Assembly: GCF_019431455.1 (NCBI RefSeq)
Contig: NZ_JAHYSR010000001.1
Span: forward strand, 152,934-216,933
DNA: 64,000 bases
Reading direction: 5' to 3'
From: Paracoccus bogoriensis
GTDB lineage: Bacteria > Pseudomonadota > Alphaproteobacteria > Rhodobacterales > Rhodobacteraceae
In this document: positions 1 through 13,297 of the stretch, in pieces
How positions within the stretch are numbered: position 1 is the stretch's first letter
How the letters are laid out: every line of letters begins with the position of its first letter
Made by a program: the position numbers and the translations under genes
The notes under the pieces: generated by a model
The model's database searches: none
Seen by the model: only the letters and a program-made list of their open reading frames with translations
What the model was told of the DNA's origin: nothing

Positions 1-827
1 GCGGCACCTATCGCGAGCTGGAGATGCAGTCCGAGGCACAGCGCGAGCAGGCCTTGCGGCGCCTGGCCGAATCGGGCTCGAACCCGATTGTCATGGCGGG
101 CTTCGCCTTTGGCGACGTTCTGGGCCAGGTCGCGCCGGATTACCCGGACACGAAATTCGCCATCATCGACATGGTGGTCGATCAGCCCAATGTGCAATCG
201 ATCGTCTTTACCGAGGAACAGGGCAGCTATCTGGCCGGCGTGATGGCGGGCATGGCCTCGGAATCGGGGACCGTGGGCTTTATCGGCGGCATGGATATCC
301 CGCTGATCCACAAGTTCCATTGCGGCTTTGCACAGGGCTTCAAGTCGATCCAGCCGGAAGGCAACGTTCTGATGAACTTCACCGGGACCACCCCGGCCGC
401 CTGGAACGACCCGGTGCGCGGCGGCGAACTGGCGCGCGCGCAGATCTCGCAGGGCGCGGACGTGATCTATGCCGCGGCGGGCGGCACCGGGATCGGCGTG
501 CTGCAGGCGGCCGCGGACGAGGGCATCCTGTCGATCGGCGTGGACAGCAACCAGAACGCGCTGCATCCGGGCCAGGTGCTGACCTCGATGGTCAAGCGCG
601 TGGACAATGCCGTGTTCGAGGCCTTCACGGCGGGCACCGACCTTGAGCCGGGCATCCGCGTGATGGATCTGGCCGCGGGCGGCGTGGATGTTGCCATCGA
701 CGAGAACAACGCCGAACTGGTCACCGACGAGATGCAGGCCGCCGTTGAAGAGGCCCGCGCGGCCATCGCCTCGGGCGAGGTTACCGTGCATGACTACATG
801 ACCGACAACACCTGCCCGGCCTCGTGA
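1..827 (+). CDS. BMP-family nucleoside ABC transporter substrate-binding protein (5' truncated)
   Basis: Periplasmic binding protein of the basic membrane protein (BMP/PnrA) family, which captures nucleosides or purines for an ABC importer. The reading frame is already open at base 3 and runs 274 codons to the stop; the signal peptide and the first lobe start lie outside the window. Visible family features include an EEQGSYLAG stretch, GFIGGMDIPLIHKF and AAGGTGIGVLQAA near the ligand cleft. The stop overlaps the start of the ATPase gene, so it heads a translationally coupled operon of binding protein, ATPase, two permeases and a nucleoside phosphorylase. That context, more than the sequence alone, points to purine nucleosides as substrate. 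The exact ligand is inferred. Confidence 0.9.
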   Translation, partial: GTYRELEMQSEAQREQALRRLAESGSNPIVMAGFAFGDVLGQVAPDYPDTKFAIIDMVVDQPNVQSIVFTEEQGSYLAGVMAGMASESGTVGFIGGMDIPLIHKFHCGFAQGFKSIQPEGNVLMNFTGTTPAAWNDPVRGGELARAQISQGADVIYAAAGGTGIGVLQAAADEGILSIGVDSNQNALHPGQVLTSMVKRVDNAVFEAFTAGTDLEPGIRVMDLAAGGVDVAIDENNAELVTDEMQAAVEEARAAIASGEVTVHDYMTDNTCPAS

Positions 828-2473
828 TGGCTGCGCCAGGCGACATGACGGGGGGGCGGCCGGACGCGGCCGCCCCCGCTGCCATCGAGCTGCGGGGCAT
901 CTCGAAGGCATTCGGGCCGGTCCAGGCGAACCGCGACATCAGCCTGATCGTGCCGAAGGGCACGATCCACGGCATCATCGGCGAGAACGGCGCGGGGAAG
1001 TCCACGCTGATGTCGATTCTCTATGGTTTCTACAAGCCCGACGAGGGCGAGATTCTTGTCAACGGCCAGCCCATCACGATTACCGACAGCCAGACCGCGA
1101 TCCGCGCGGGCATCGGCATGGTGTTCCAGCATTTCAAGCTGGTCCAGAACTTCACCGTGCTGGAAAACATCATCCTGGGCGTCGAGGACGGCGCGCTGCT
1201 GCGCCCGTCGCTGTCCAAGGCGCGCGGCGTGCTGAAGCGCCTGGCCGCCGAATATCAGTTGAACGTGGACCCGGACGAGGTGATCGAGAACCTGTCCGTC
1301 GGCCACCAGCAGCGGGTCGAGATCCTCAAGGCGCTTTATCGCCAGGCCGACATCCTGATCCTGGACGAGCCGACCGGCGTGCTGACCCCGGCCGAGGCCG
1401 ACCACCTGTTCCGCATCCTGGAAGGGCTGCGCGACGAGGGAAAGACGATCATCCTGATCACCCACAAGCTGCGCGAGATCATGGAGATCACCGACAACGT
1501 GTCGGTCATGCGGCGTGGCGAGATGGTCGCCTCGGTCAGGACCGCCGAGACCAGCCCCGAGGAACTGGCCGAACTGATGGTCGGGCGCAAGGTGCTGCTG
1601 AACGTCTCCAAGGCGCCCGCCCGTCCCGCCGCCCCGGTGCTGGAAGTGCGCGACCTGACCATGGTGGATGCCGACGGGGTCGAGCGTCTGCGTCGGGTCA
1701 GCTTCGACATCCGCGCGGGCGAGATCCTGGGCATTGCCGGGGTCTCGGGGAATGGTCAGACGCAACTTCTTGAAATCCTTGGCGGCTATCCCGAGAAGGG
1801 CGCGCGCGTCTCGGGCGAGGTGCGGATGAACGGCGCCGCTATGCCACTGTCGGGGCGCGGCTGCGACGCGCGTCAGCGCCGCCGCGAGGGCATCGGCCAC
1901 ATCCCCGAGGACCGGCAGGTCGAGGGGCTGATCATGGATTTCGCAGCATGGGAAAACGTGGCCTTCGGCTGGCATGACGCGCCGGAATTCAGCAAGGGCG
2001 CGCTGATGGACAACGACGCCATCCGCCGCGATGCGCAGGCCAAGATGGAACGCTTCGACGTGCGCCCCCGCGATTGCCATCTGGCGGCGCGCAACTTCTC
2101 GGGCGGGAACCAGCAGAAGATCGTGGTCGCGCGCGAGATTGAGCGTAACCCCGACCTGCTGCTGATCGGCCAGCCCACGCGCGGCGTCGATATCGGCGCG
2201 ATCGAGTTCATCCACAAGCGCATCGTGGAACTGCGCGATGCGGGCAAGGCGATCCTTCTGGTCTCGGTCGAGCTGGACGAGATCCTGTCCCTGTCCGACC
2301 GCGTGGCGGTGATGTTCGACGGCCGCATCATGGGCGAACGCCTCCCCGGCCAGACGACGACGGGCGAACTGGGCCTGTTGATGGCCGGGATTACCGATAC
2401 CGAAAACACCCCTGACAGCGCCGGCATCCCCCCGGGCGTGACGCAGGACGCTTTGCCGGAAGGGTCCGCCTGA
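824..2473 (+). CDS. Nucleoside/BMP-type ABC transporter, double ATP-binding subunit
   Basis: Cytoplasmic energising subunit with two fused ABC domains (549 aa from GTG 824; ATG 827 and ATG 845 are alternative starts). Domain 1 is intact: Walker A GENGAGKST at residues 53-61, signature LSVGHQQRVE at 157-166 and Walker B ILILDEPT at 177-184. Domain 2 (from about residue 270) has a degenerate Walker A, GVSGNGQTQL at 306-315, lacking the usual GKS/T, a good signature FSGGNQQK at 425-432, and GQ in place of the Walker B DE. Asymmetry of this kind is usual in the nucleoside/sugar double-ATPase family, so one site probably hydrolyses ATP. It overlaps both neighbours by 1-4 nt. Confidence 0.93.
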   Translation: MMAAPGDMTGGRPDAAAPAAIELRGISKAFGPVQANRDISLIVPKGTIHGIIGENGAGKSTLMSILYGFYKPDEGEILVNGQPITITDSQTAIRAGIGMVFQHFKLVQNFTVLENIILGVEDGALLRPSLSKARGVLKRLAAEYQLNVDPDEVIENLSVGHQQRVEILKALYRQADILILDEPTGVLTPAEADHLFRILEGLRDEGKTIILITHKLREIMEITDNVSVMRRGEMVASVRTAETSPEELAELMVGRKVLLNVSKAPARPAAPVLEVRDLTMVDADGVERLRRVSFDIRAGEILGIAGVSGNGQTQLLEILGGYPEKGARVSGEVRMNGAAMPLSGRGCDARQRRREGIGHIPEDRQVEGLIMDFAAWENVAFGWHDAPEFSKGALMDNDAIRRDAQAKMERFDVRPRDCHLAARNFSGGNQQKIVVAREIERNPDLLLIGQPTRGVDIGAIEFIHKRIVELRDAGKAILLVSVELDEILSLSDRVAVMFDGRIMGERLPGQTTTGELGLLMAGITDTENTPDSAGIPPGVTQDALPEGSA

Positions 2474-3576
2474 TGGACAAGATGCCGAAATGGGCGGATG
2501 TCATCCTGACGCCGCTGATCTCACTGATCCTTGCGATGGGAATTTCCGCGCTGGTCATCCTGGCCATCGGGGAAAGCCCCTGGACGGCGCTGACCACGAT
2601 GGTCGATGGGGCGCTCGGCTCCAGCTATGGCTGGGGCTTCACGCTCTATTATGCGACGAACTTCATCTTTACCGGGCTGGCGGTGATGGTCGCCTACCAC
2701 GCGGCCCTGTTCAATATCGGCGGCGAGGGGCAGGCCGCGATGGGCGGGCTTGGTGTCGCGCTGGTGCTTCTGTATCTGCCGCTGCCGCATTGGGCGCTGG
2801 CCCTGCCCGTGGCGATGCTGGGGGCGGCGGCCTTCGGCGCGGCCTGGGCCTTCATTCCGGCCTGGCTTCAGGCCAAGCGCGGCAGCCATATCGTGATCAC
2901 CACGATCATGTTCAACTTCATCGCCGCCGCCGTGCTGAGCTATGTGCTGGTCAACCTGCTGCGCCCCGTGGGCAGCATGGACCCGGCCTCGGCCCGCTTT
3001 CCGGCCGAAACCGCCCTGCCGCGGCTTAGCGAACTGGCGGCCTGGGTCGGGATCGCCTGGGGGCGCAACACGCCGGTCAACATCACCTTTCTGGTCGCGG
3101 TTCTGGCCTGTGTGCTGGTCTGGGTGCTGATCTGGCGTACCCGGCTTGGCTACGAAATCCGCGCGCTTGGCAAATCCGAACGCGGCGCGGTCTATGCCGG
3201 GATCAACCCGGTCCGCATCACCATCGTTGCCATGCTGATTTCGGGCGGTCTGGCGGGGATGATGGCGATCAACAACGTGATGGGCGAATCCGGCCGTCTG
3301 GTCCTGAACGCGGTCGAGGGCGCAGGTTTCATCGGCATCGCCGTGGCGCTGATGGGGCGCAATCATCCATTCGGCATCTTCCTCGCCGCGCTTCTCTTCG
3401 GGTTCCTCTATCAGGGCGGAGGCGAACTGGCGCTGTGGACCTCTATCCCGCGCGAGTTGATCGTCGTCATCCAGGCGCTGGTGATCCTGTTCACCGGAGC
3501 GCTGGACAACATGGTGCGGATGCCGCTGGAACGCCTGTTCCTGGCCCTGCGCCGCAGCGGAGGGCAGGCAAGATGA
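2473..3576 (+). CDS. Nucleoside ABC transporter permease 1 (BmpC/YufP-like)
   Basis: Inner-membrane permease of the branched-chain/nucleoside type, 367 aa, with about nine hydrophobic segments starting at residues 10-30. The ATG overlaps the TGA of the ATPase gene (ATG at 2473). The cytoplasmic stretch RTRLGYEIRALGKSERGAVYAGI near residue 220 matches the ATPase-contact loop typical of these permeases. It forms the transmembrane pore together with the next gene, which has the corresponding loop. A direct partner of the double ATPase upstream; the substrate assignment to purine nucleosides follows the operon. Confidence 0.92.
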   Translation: MDKMPKWADVILTPLISLILAMGISALVILAIGESPWTALTTMVDGALGSSYGWGFTLYYATNFIFTGLAVMVAYHAALFNIGGEGQAAMGGLGVALVLLYLPLPHWALALPVAMLGAAAFGAAWAFIPAWLQAKRGSHIVITTIMFNFIAAAVLSYVLVNLLRPVGSMDPASARFPAETALPRLSELAAWVGIAWGRNTPVNITFLVAVLACVLVWVLIWRTRLGYEIRALGKSERGAVYAGINPVRITIVAMLISGGLAGMMAINNVMGESGRLVLNAVEGAGFIGIAVALMGRNHPFGIFLAALLFGFLYQGGGELALWTSIPRELIVVIQALVILFTGALDNMVRMPLERLFLALRRSGGQAR

Positions 3577-4601
3577 AGCTGACCGACAGCCTGACCGCCA
3601 TCCTGATCCTGGCCATCTGCCTGATCTGGCTGATCGCCGACCAGGGTGCCGCGATGCAGGGCATCAACAGCGCCATCCGCCTGATGACGCCCCTGCTGCT
3701 GGCCTGCCTGGCGGGGCTTTATTCGGAGCGCGCGGGCGTCTTTGACATCGGACTTGAAGGCAAGATGCTGATGGCGGCCTTCACGGCGGCTTCGGTCGCC
3801 TTCGTCACCGGCAGCGCCTGGCTGGGGCTGGTCGCGGGGATCGGGGGCGCGATGGCCATGTCGCTGGTCCACGGCGTCGCCTCGATCACCTTCCGGGGCA
3901 ATCAGCTGATCTCGGGCGTGGCGCTGAACTTCCTGGCGGCGGGGCTGACCGTGCTGATCGGGCAGAACGCCTTTGCGCTTGGCGGGCGGACGCCGCCCTT
4001 GGCGGGCGATGCGCGGTTCCAGCCGATCACGCTGCCCTTCGCGCCCGAACTGCGCGATGTGCCGGTGCTGGGCCAGCTTTATTCGCAGCTTCTGTCGGGG
4101 CACACGATCCTTGTCTATGTCGCGCTTCTGGCCGTGCCGCTGACCTGGTGGGTGCTGTTTCGCACGCGCTTCGGGCTGCGGCTTCGGGCGGTGGGCGAGA
4201 ATCCGGCCTCGGTCGATACGGCGGGCATCTCGGTCACGCGGCTGCGCTTTACCGCCGTGATGATCTGCGGCCTGCTGACCGGGATCGCGGGGGCCTATCT
4301 GGCCACTGGCCTGTCGGCAGGCTTCGTCAAGGACATGACCGCCGGGCGCGGCTTCATCGCGCTGGCCGCGCTGATCTTCGCCAAATGGCGTCCCTGGCAG
4401 GCCCTGTTCGCCACCTTCCTGTTCGGCCTGCTCGAGGCGATCGCGAATCTCTATCCCAATCTCGACCTCGGCCTGTTCACCGTGCCGTCGCAATTCATGA
4501 ACGCGCTGCCCTATATCCTGACCGTCATCATCCTGGCGGGCTTCGTGGGCCGCGCTATCCCGCCGCGCGCGGGTGGAGAACCCTATGTCAAAGAGCGCTG
4601 A
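3573..4601 (+). CDS. Nucleoside ABC transporter permease 2 (BmpD/YufQ-like)
   Basis: Second membrane subunit of the importer, 342 aa. I place the start at ATG 3573, which overlaps the previous stop as ATGA; the frame is open further upstream but that part runs inside permease 1. Multiple hydrophobic helices, an early ERAGVFDIGLEGKMLMAA motif characteristic of this subfamily, and a coupling loop RTRFGLRLRAVGENPASVDTAGI near residue 200. It overlaps the start region of the phosphorylase gene downstream, which suggests one transcript for uptake and first catabolic step. Confidence 0.92.
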   Translation: MKLTDSLTAILILAICLIWLIADQGAAMQGINSAIRLMTPLLLACLAGLYSERAGVFDIGLEGKMLMAAFTAASVAFVTGSAWLGLVAGIGGAMAMSLVHGVASITFRGNQLISGVALNFLAAGLTVLIGQNAFALGGRTPPLAGDARFQPITLPFAPELRDVPVLGQLYSQLLSGHTILVYVALLAVPLTWWVLFRTRFGLRLRAVGENPASVDTAGISVTRLRFTAVMICGLLTGIAGAYLATGLSAGFVKDMTAGRGFIALAALIFAKWRPWQALFATFLFGLLEAIANLYPNLDLGLFTVPSQFMNALPYILTVIILAGFVGRAIPPRAGGEPYVKER

Positions 4602-5385
4602 GCTTGCCGCCCTCATCCGCGACCGCGCGGGCGAGGCGGCCCCCGAATACGGCCTGATCCTGGGGTCCGGCCTCGGCCATCTGGCCGCCAGGGTCGAGGG
4701 TGTGGCCATCCCCTATTCCGACCTGCCGGGCTTTCCCCATGCGGGCGTCTCGGGCCATGTGCCGCAACTGGTCATCGGCCAGCTGGAAGGCCGCCGCGTC
4801 GCCGTTTTCGGCGGGCGGGCGCATTACTATGAGAGGGGGCAGGCCGATGTCATGCGCCTGCCGCTCGAGGTGCTGGCCGCGCTTGGCTGCCAGCGGCTGA
4901 TCCTGACCAATGCGGCAGGATCGCTGCGTCCCGACATCCCGCCGGGCGGGCTGATGCTGCTCAGCGACCATATCGCCTTCGCCGGGACCAACCCGCTGAT
5001 CGGCGAGCCGACCGATGCGCGCTTTGTTCCCCTGACCGACGCGCATGACGCCGAGATGCGCGCCGCCCTGACCGAGGCCGCCCGCGCCGAGGGTGTCGAG
5101 CTGCCCGAAGGCGTCTATTGCTGGTTCTCGGGCCCCAGCTTCGAGACCCCGGCCGAGATCCGCGCCGCCCGGATCCTCGGCGCCGATGCGGTGGGCATGT
5201 CCACCGTGCCGGAAATCATCCTGTCGCGCTTTCTGCGGCTGCGCTGCGCGGCGATCTCGGTCGTCACCAACATGGGCGCGGGCCTGTCGGACGAATCGAT
5301 CAGCCATGACCACACCAAGGCGATGGCTCCCTTGGGCGCGGCCAAGCTGGAACGTGTCCTGCGCCGCTTCCTGCGCGACGCCTGA
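4585..5385 (+). CDS. Purine-nucleoside phosphorylase (trimeric PNP/MTAP family)
   Basis: Cleaves purine nucleosides with phosphate to free base plus (deoxy)ribose-1-phosphate. 266 aa from ATG 4585, chosen because a GGAG lies 6 nt upstream; a GTG at 4573 is less well placed. Family-2 phosphorylase motifs: phosphate loop GSGLGHL at residues 27-33, ILTNAAGSL, the FSGPSFETPAEIRA substrate segment and VGMSTVPEII. It is the last gene of the transporter operon and overlaps permease 2 by 17 nt, so imported nucleosides would be split at once. Length is normal for the trimeric class (about 270 aa) rather than the hexameric DeoD class. Confidence 0.93.
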   Translation: MSKSAELAALIRDRAGEAAPEYGLILGSGLGHLAARVEGVAIPYSDLPGFPHAGVSGHVPQLVIGQLEGRRVAVFGGRAHYYERGQADVMRLPLEVLAALGCQRLILTNAAGSLRPDIPPGGLMLLSDHIAFAGTNPLIGEPTDARFVPLTDAHDAEMRAALTEAARAEGVELPEGVYCWFSGPSFETPAEIRAARILGADAVGMSTVPEIILSRFLRLRCAAISVVTNMGAGLSDESISHDHTKAMAPLGAAKLERVLRRFLRDA

Positions 5386-5406
5386 GACCCGCCGCAAAGG
5401 CGAAAG

Positions 5407-5434
5407 AGGCGCGGCCCCCCAGGGGACCGCGCCT
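5407..5434. terminator. Hairpin between convergent PNP gene and gltB
   Basis: Eight-base stem AGGCGCGG/CCGCGCCT around a 12-nt loop, preceded by AAAG and followed by TTTCTT on the plus strand. It lies 21 nt after the phosphorylase stop and 72 nt beyond the gltB stop, so it could serve both convergent genes. Confidence 0.65.
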
Positions 5435-5448
5435 TTCTTCATGCCCGC

Positions 5449-5490
5449 GGGCTGCGCCCGCCGCTCAAAATGGGCTGCGCCCGCCGCTCA
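5449..5490. repeat. Two-copy direct repeat, 19-bp unit with 23-bp period
   Basis: The 19-bp unit GGGCTGCGCCCGCCGCTCA occurs at 5449-5467 and again at 5472-5490, separated by AAAT. Each unit contains a GGGCTGCGCCC mini-palindrome. It lies in the short gap before the gltB 3' end and looks like a recent local tandem duplication. Confidence 0.85.
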
Positions 5491-5506
5491 TGGCGGGCGC
5501 GCCGTC

Positions 5507-10041
<4,535 letters not shown>

Positions 10042-10045
<4 letters not shown>

Positions 10046-10842
10046 GATGCGGCCCTTTCCTGCGGGATATGCGTCATCAGCTGATCGCAGTCATAATGTG
10101 GGGTGGTGGCGCCAAAGCCGGGATTGCCGGGGCGCGAAAAGGTAACGGGGCTGTCATTGGTCTCGTGCCGCGCGCCGGTCCAGTCGGTCGTCGTCTCGAC
10201 CCCGCCATAGAAGCGGCCGAATTCGCGGCTGATGAATTGCTGCCCGCTGCGTCTCATCAGCACTTCGCCCGAGGCGCTGAGCGTGACGACCTCGAATCGC
10301 GTGCGCTCCAGCGTGACACCGTCGATCTCGACCGTCTCGCCGGTCAGCACGTCATGGCCCTGAAAGCGCAGACGCTCGCCCGTGTTCGATTCGGTCAAGA
10401 AGTCGAAATCGTCGCGCCCCGTTTCCAGCAGGCGCGAAAAGCTGGCATGGCGCTCGGCCTGTTCGACCAGCCGGTCCATGATGCCCAAGCGCGGGCTCTG
10501 GCTTTCGATCCAGCGCGTCTCGGCGTCGATGGTGGACAGGTGGCGCAGACCTTCGCGGTCGAAGATGGCACTGCGCTGCCAGCCTTCGGGATCGGCATCG
10601 CAGCGGTAATACTGGCTGACCGAACAGCCGCGATTCTGCACCGTGACCTCCAGCCGGCACCCGGCCGGAGGCGTGAAGCTGGCGCCCAGACCCGGCAGCG
10701 CGCTCAGCGCCCAGGCTCCGGCCGCGGCGGCCATAAGCGTCAGCATCCCTGATGCAAGCCGAACAGGCACGTCCGGCCTTGTAACGGCCAGAATGCCATG
10801 CCGCTGTCCGGGCTGTGCATGATCCGTGACCCTGTTCTGCAT
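10042..10842 (-). CDS. Unknown membrane-anchored protein between gltD and gltB
   Basis: 266 aa, family not recognised. Start at ATG 10842 is supported by AGGG a few bases upstream; ATG 10746 (residue 33) is an alternative but its AGGG is too close. Residues 31-55 form one hydrophobic helix after a short basic cytoplasmic tail, so the bulk is probably periplasmic. Three or four cysteines follow the helix (GCRLEV, RGCSV, YYRCD), compatible with disulfides. The gene begins 12 nt after gltD and its stop overlaps the gltB start (ATGA), so it is cotranscribed and translationally coupled with glutamate synthase. A role in that pathway is not shown by the sequence. Confidence 0.8.
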
Positions 10843-10854
10843 GGTCCCTGCGGC

Positions 10855-12339
10855 CTATTCCGCGGCCATGCGGGCCTCGCCCGTCAGAAAGCTTTCGATC
10901 GAATCTGCCGCCTCGCGGCCGTCGCGGATCGCCCAGACGACCAGGCTCGCGCCGCGCACGATGTCGCCCACCGCAAAGACGCCGGGGATCGAGGTGTGGT
11001 GGGTCTGGAAATTCGCCTTGATCGTCCCCCAACGGGTCAGTTCCAGCCCATCGACGCCCCACAATTTGGGCAGGTTCTCGGGCTCGAAGCCAAGCGCCTT
11101 GATGATCATGTCGGCGGGCTCGTCGTAATCGGCGCCCTCGATCGGTTCAGGGCTCTGGCGGCCCGTCACGTCGGCCTGACCCAGGCGCATCTTCTGGATG
11201 CGCACCGAGGCGATCTGAGGCAGACCGTCCACATCGCGTTCCTGTGCGGTCGCGGCCTCGCCGGTGACATGGCCGGTAAAGGCGCCGGGCGCAGAGAGCC
11301 AGACGAACTCGACGCCTTCTTCCTCGGCATTTTGCACCTCGCGCTGGCTGCCCGGCATGTTGGCGCGGTCGCGGCGATAGAGGCACTTGACCGATTGCGC
11401 GCCCTGCCGGATGGCCGTGCGCACGCAATCCATCGCCGTGTCGCCGCCGCCGATGACGATGACGCGTTTGCCCTTGGCGTTCAGCTCGCCATTCTCGAAA
11501 TCGGGCACGTCGTCGCCCAGGTCGATCCTGTTCGAGGCCGTCAGGTAATCTATGGCGCGCACCACGCCGCCGGCATTGGCGTTGTCGATGTCCAGATCGC
11601 GGGTCTTGTAAACACCCGTGGCGATCAGCACGGCATCGTGCTTGCCCCGGATCGCGTCGAAGCTGATATCCTCGCCGACATTGCAGTTCAGCACGAATTC
11701 AACGCCGCTGTCCTCAAGCAACTTGTTGCGGCGCATGACGACGTGCTTTTCCAGCTTGAAGCCGGGGATTCCATAGATCAGCAGCCCGCCTGCGCGGTCG
11801 TAGCGGTCGTAGATCGTCACCTGAAACCCCTTGCGCCGCAGGGCTTCGGCAGCGGCCAGGCCGCCCGGTCCGGCACCGATAATGCCCACCGATTCCGCGC
11901 GCTCCTGCACCGGGACCGAAGGCTGGACCCAGCCTTTTTCCCATGCTGTGTCGGTGATGTATTTCTCGATGGCGCCGATGGTGACAGTGCCGTGGCCCGA
12001 TTGCTCGATGACGCAATTGCCTTCGCACAAGCGGTCCTGCGGGCAGATGCGACCGCAGATCTCGGGGAAGGTGTTGGTGGACTGGCTGACCGCGTAGGCC
12101 TCGTGCAGGCGACCCTCGGCGGTCAGGCGCAGCCAGTCGGGGATATTGTTGTGCAGCGGGCAATGTGACTGGCAATAGGGCACGCCGCATTGACTGCACC
12201 GGCTCGCCTGTTCGGCGGCCTTCTGGGCGGCGAATTCCCGATAGATCTCGCGAAAGTCCTCGCTACGTTCTGCGGCCGAGCGTTTTTCGGGCATCTCGCG
12301 CGGGGTCGAGACGAACTTGAGCATCTTTTGCGTGGCCAT
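10855..12339 (-). CDS. gltD: Glutamate synthase (NADPH) small subunit
   Basis: Beta subunit of GOGAT: takes electrons from NADPH through FAD and iron-sulfur clusters to GltB. 494 aa from ATG 12339, chosen because MATQKMLKF fits the family start and a GGAAGG lies about 10 nt upstream; the frame stays open 16 codons further. Cluster cysteines C48, C51, C56, C60 and C95, C99, C105, C109; FAD-binding GAGPGGLAAAEA at 155-166; NAD(P)H-binding VIGGGDTAMDC in the second half. First gene of the operon; a palindrome lies 64-82 bp upstream. Confidence 0.96.
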   Translation of the reverse strand: MATQKMLKFVSTPREMPEKRSAAERSEDFREIYREFAAQKAAEQASRCSQCGVPYCQSHCPLHNNIPDWLRLTAEGRLHEAYAVSQSTNTFPEICGRICPQDRLCEGNCVIEQSGHGTVTIGAIEKYITDTAWEKGWVQPSVPVQERAESVGIIGAGPGGLAAAEALRRKGFQVTIYDRYDRAGGLLIYGIPGFKLEKHVVMRRNKLLEDSGVEFVLNCNVGEDISFDAIRGKHDAVLIATGVYKTRDLDIDNANAGGVVRAIDYLTASNRIDLGDDVPDFENGELNAKGKRVIVIGGGDTAMDCVRTAIRQGAQSVKCLYRRDRANMPGSQREVQNAEEEGVEFVWLSAPGAFTGHVTGEAATAQERDVDGLPQIASVRIQKMRLGQADVTGRQSPEPIEGADYDEPADMIIKALGFEPENLPKLWGVDGLELTRWGTIKANFQTHHTSIPGVFAVGDIVRGASLVVWAIRDGREAADSIESFLTGEARMAAE

Positions 12340-12402
12340 GGCTGCGCAACCTTCCGTGAAAGATCCTGTGCAGACCCGATAAACCATGCCGTCGCGAATT
12401 AA

Positions 12403-12421
12403 AAGTCAGCAATACTGACTT
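12403..12421. promoter_or_regulatory. Candidate operator upstream of gltD
   Basis: Perfect inverted repeat AAGTCAG-caata-CTGACTT in an AT-rich pocket of the 151-bp gap between uppP and gltD, 64-82 bp upstream of the gltD ATG. The 7-bp arms and short spacer fit a dimeric regulator site. A further GTCAG occurs near 12480 beside the uppP stop. I could not assign a clear -35/-10 pair or a regulator family. Confidence 0.45.
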
Positions 12422-12490
12422 AAAAGCGACTTTTTCTGAGCGACTCGCCCGCGCAAGGGCGCCGCGCCGCGATTTAAACGTCAGTCTAGT

Positions 12491-13294
12491 TTACCCAATT
12501 GCTGTAAGTGCTATTAAGGAAACGCTTCCTACTGCGATGCGCCACCATGCAAACAGAGCGTATCCGTGATGCGAGACATAACCCAGCAGCCAGCGCACCA
12601 CGACCATCGCCGAAAGAAACGCAAAGACAAAGCCGATGACGATATTGCCGAGTGCCTCGCCGTGCAGAATGTCCTGGTTCTTGTAGAGATCATAGACAAA
12701 GGCGCCCAGCATCGTCGGCATCGCCAGAAAGAACGAGAACTCGGCCGCCGAGCGTTTGTCGGCCCCCAGCAGCAGCGCGCCGACGATCGTGGCCCCCGAT
12801 CGCGAGACGCCGGGGATCATGGCAAGGCACTGGATGAAGCCGATCTTCAGCGCCATCGGCAGCGGAAAATCCTCGGCCCGGCTATAGGCTGGCGTCACGC
12901 TGCGCCGGTCCACCCATAGCAGGATGATCCCTCCCAGGATCAGCATGACCGCAATCAGCATCGGCGTCTCGAAGAGCACCGTCTTGATGAAACCATGCGC
13001 AAAGACGCCGATCACGGCAGCCGGCAGGAAAGCGACCAGCACGGCGGCGACGAAGCGGCGTGCGCCCGGCTCGGTCGGAGCGTCGCGCAGGATCTGCAGG
13101 ATCCGCGAGGCATAGACCCCCAGAATCGCCATGATGGCACCAAGCTGAATGATCACCTCGAAGGCGCGCCCCGGGGATTGGAAACCCAGGAAATGGCCAG
13201 CCAGCAGGATATGGCCGGTGGAAGAAACCGGGATGAACTCGGTCAGGCCCTCAAGAATTCCGAGGACCGCGGCAGCGATGGTGTTCGATTCCAT
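12491..13294 (-). CDS. uppP: Undecaprenyl-diphosphatase
   Basis: Integral membrane phosphatase that recycles undecaprenyl pyrophosphate to the lipid carrier used for peptidoglycan and other surface polymers; also called BacA because excess confers bacitracin resistance. 267 aa with about eight hydrophobic helices. Both catalytic signatures are present: [14 protein letters not shown] at residues 15-28 and [10 protein letters not shown] near 160. The stop is followed by 151 bp holding the gltD upstream region; the start lies 3 bp from the end of the NDUFA9-like gene, so these two are probably cotranscribed. Confidence 0.96.
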   Translation of the reverse strand: MESNTIAAAVLGILEGLTEFIPVSSTGHILLAGHFLGFQSPGRAFEVIIQLGAIMAILGVYASRILQILRDAPTEPGARRFVAAVLVAFLPAAVIGVFAHGFIKTVLFETPMLIAVMLILGGIILLWVDRRSVTPAYSRAEDFPLPMALKIGFIQCLAMIPGVSRSGATIVGALLLGADKRSAAEFSFFLAMPTMLGAFVYDLYKNQDILHGEALGNIVIGFVFAFLSAMVVVRWLLGYVSHHGYALFAWWRIAVGSVSLIALTAIG

Positions 13295-13297
13295 GGC

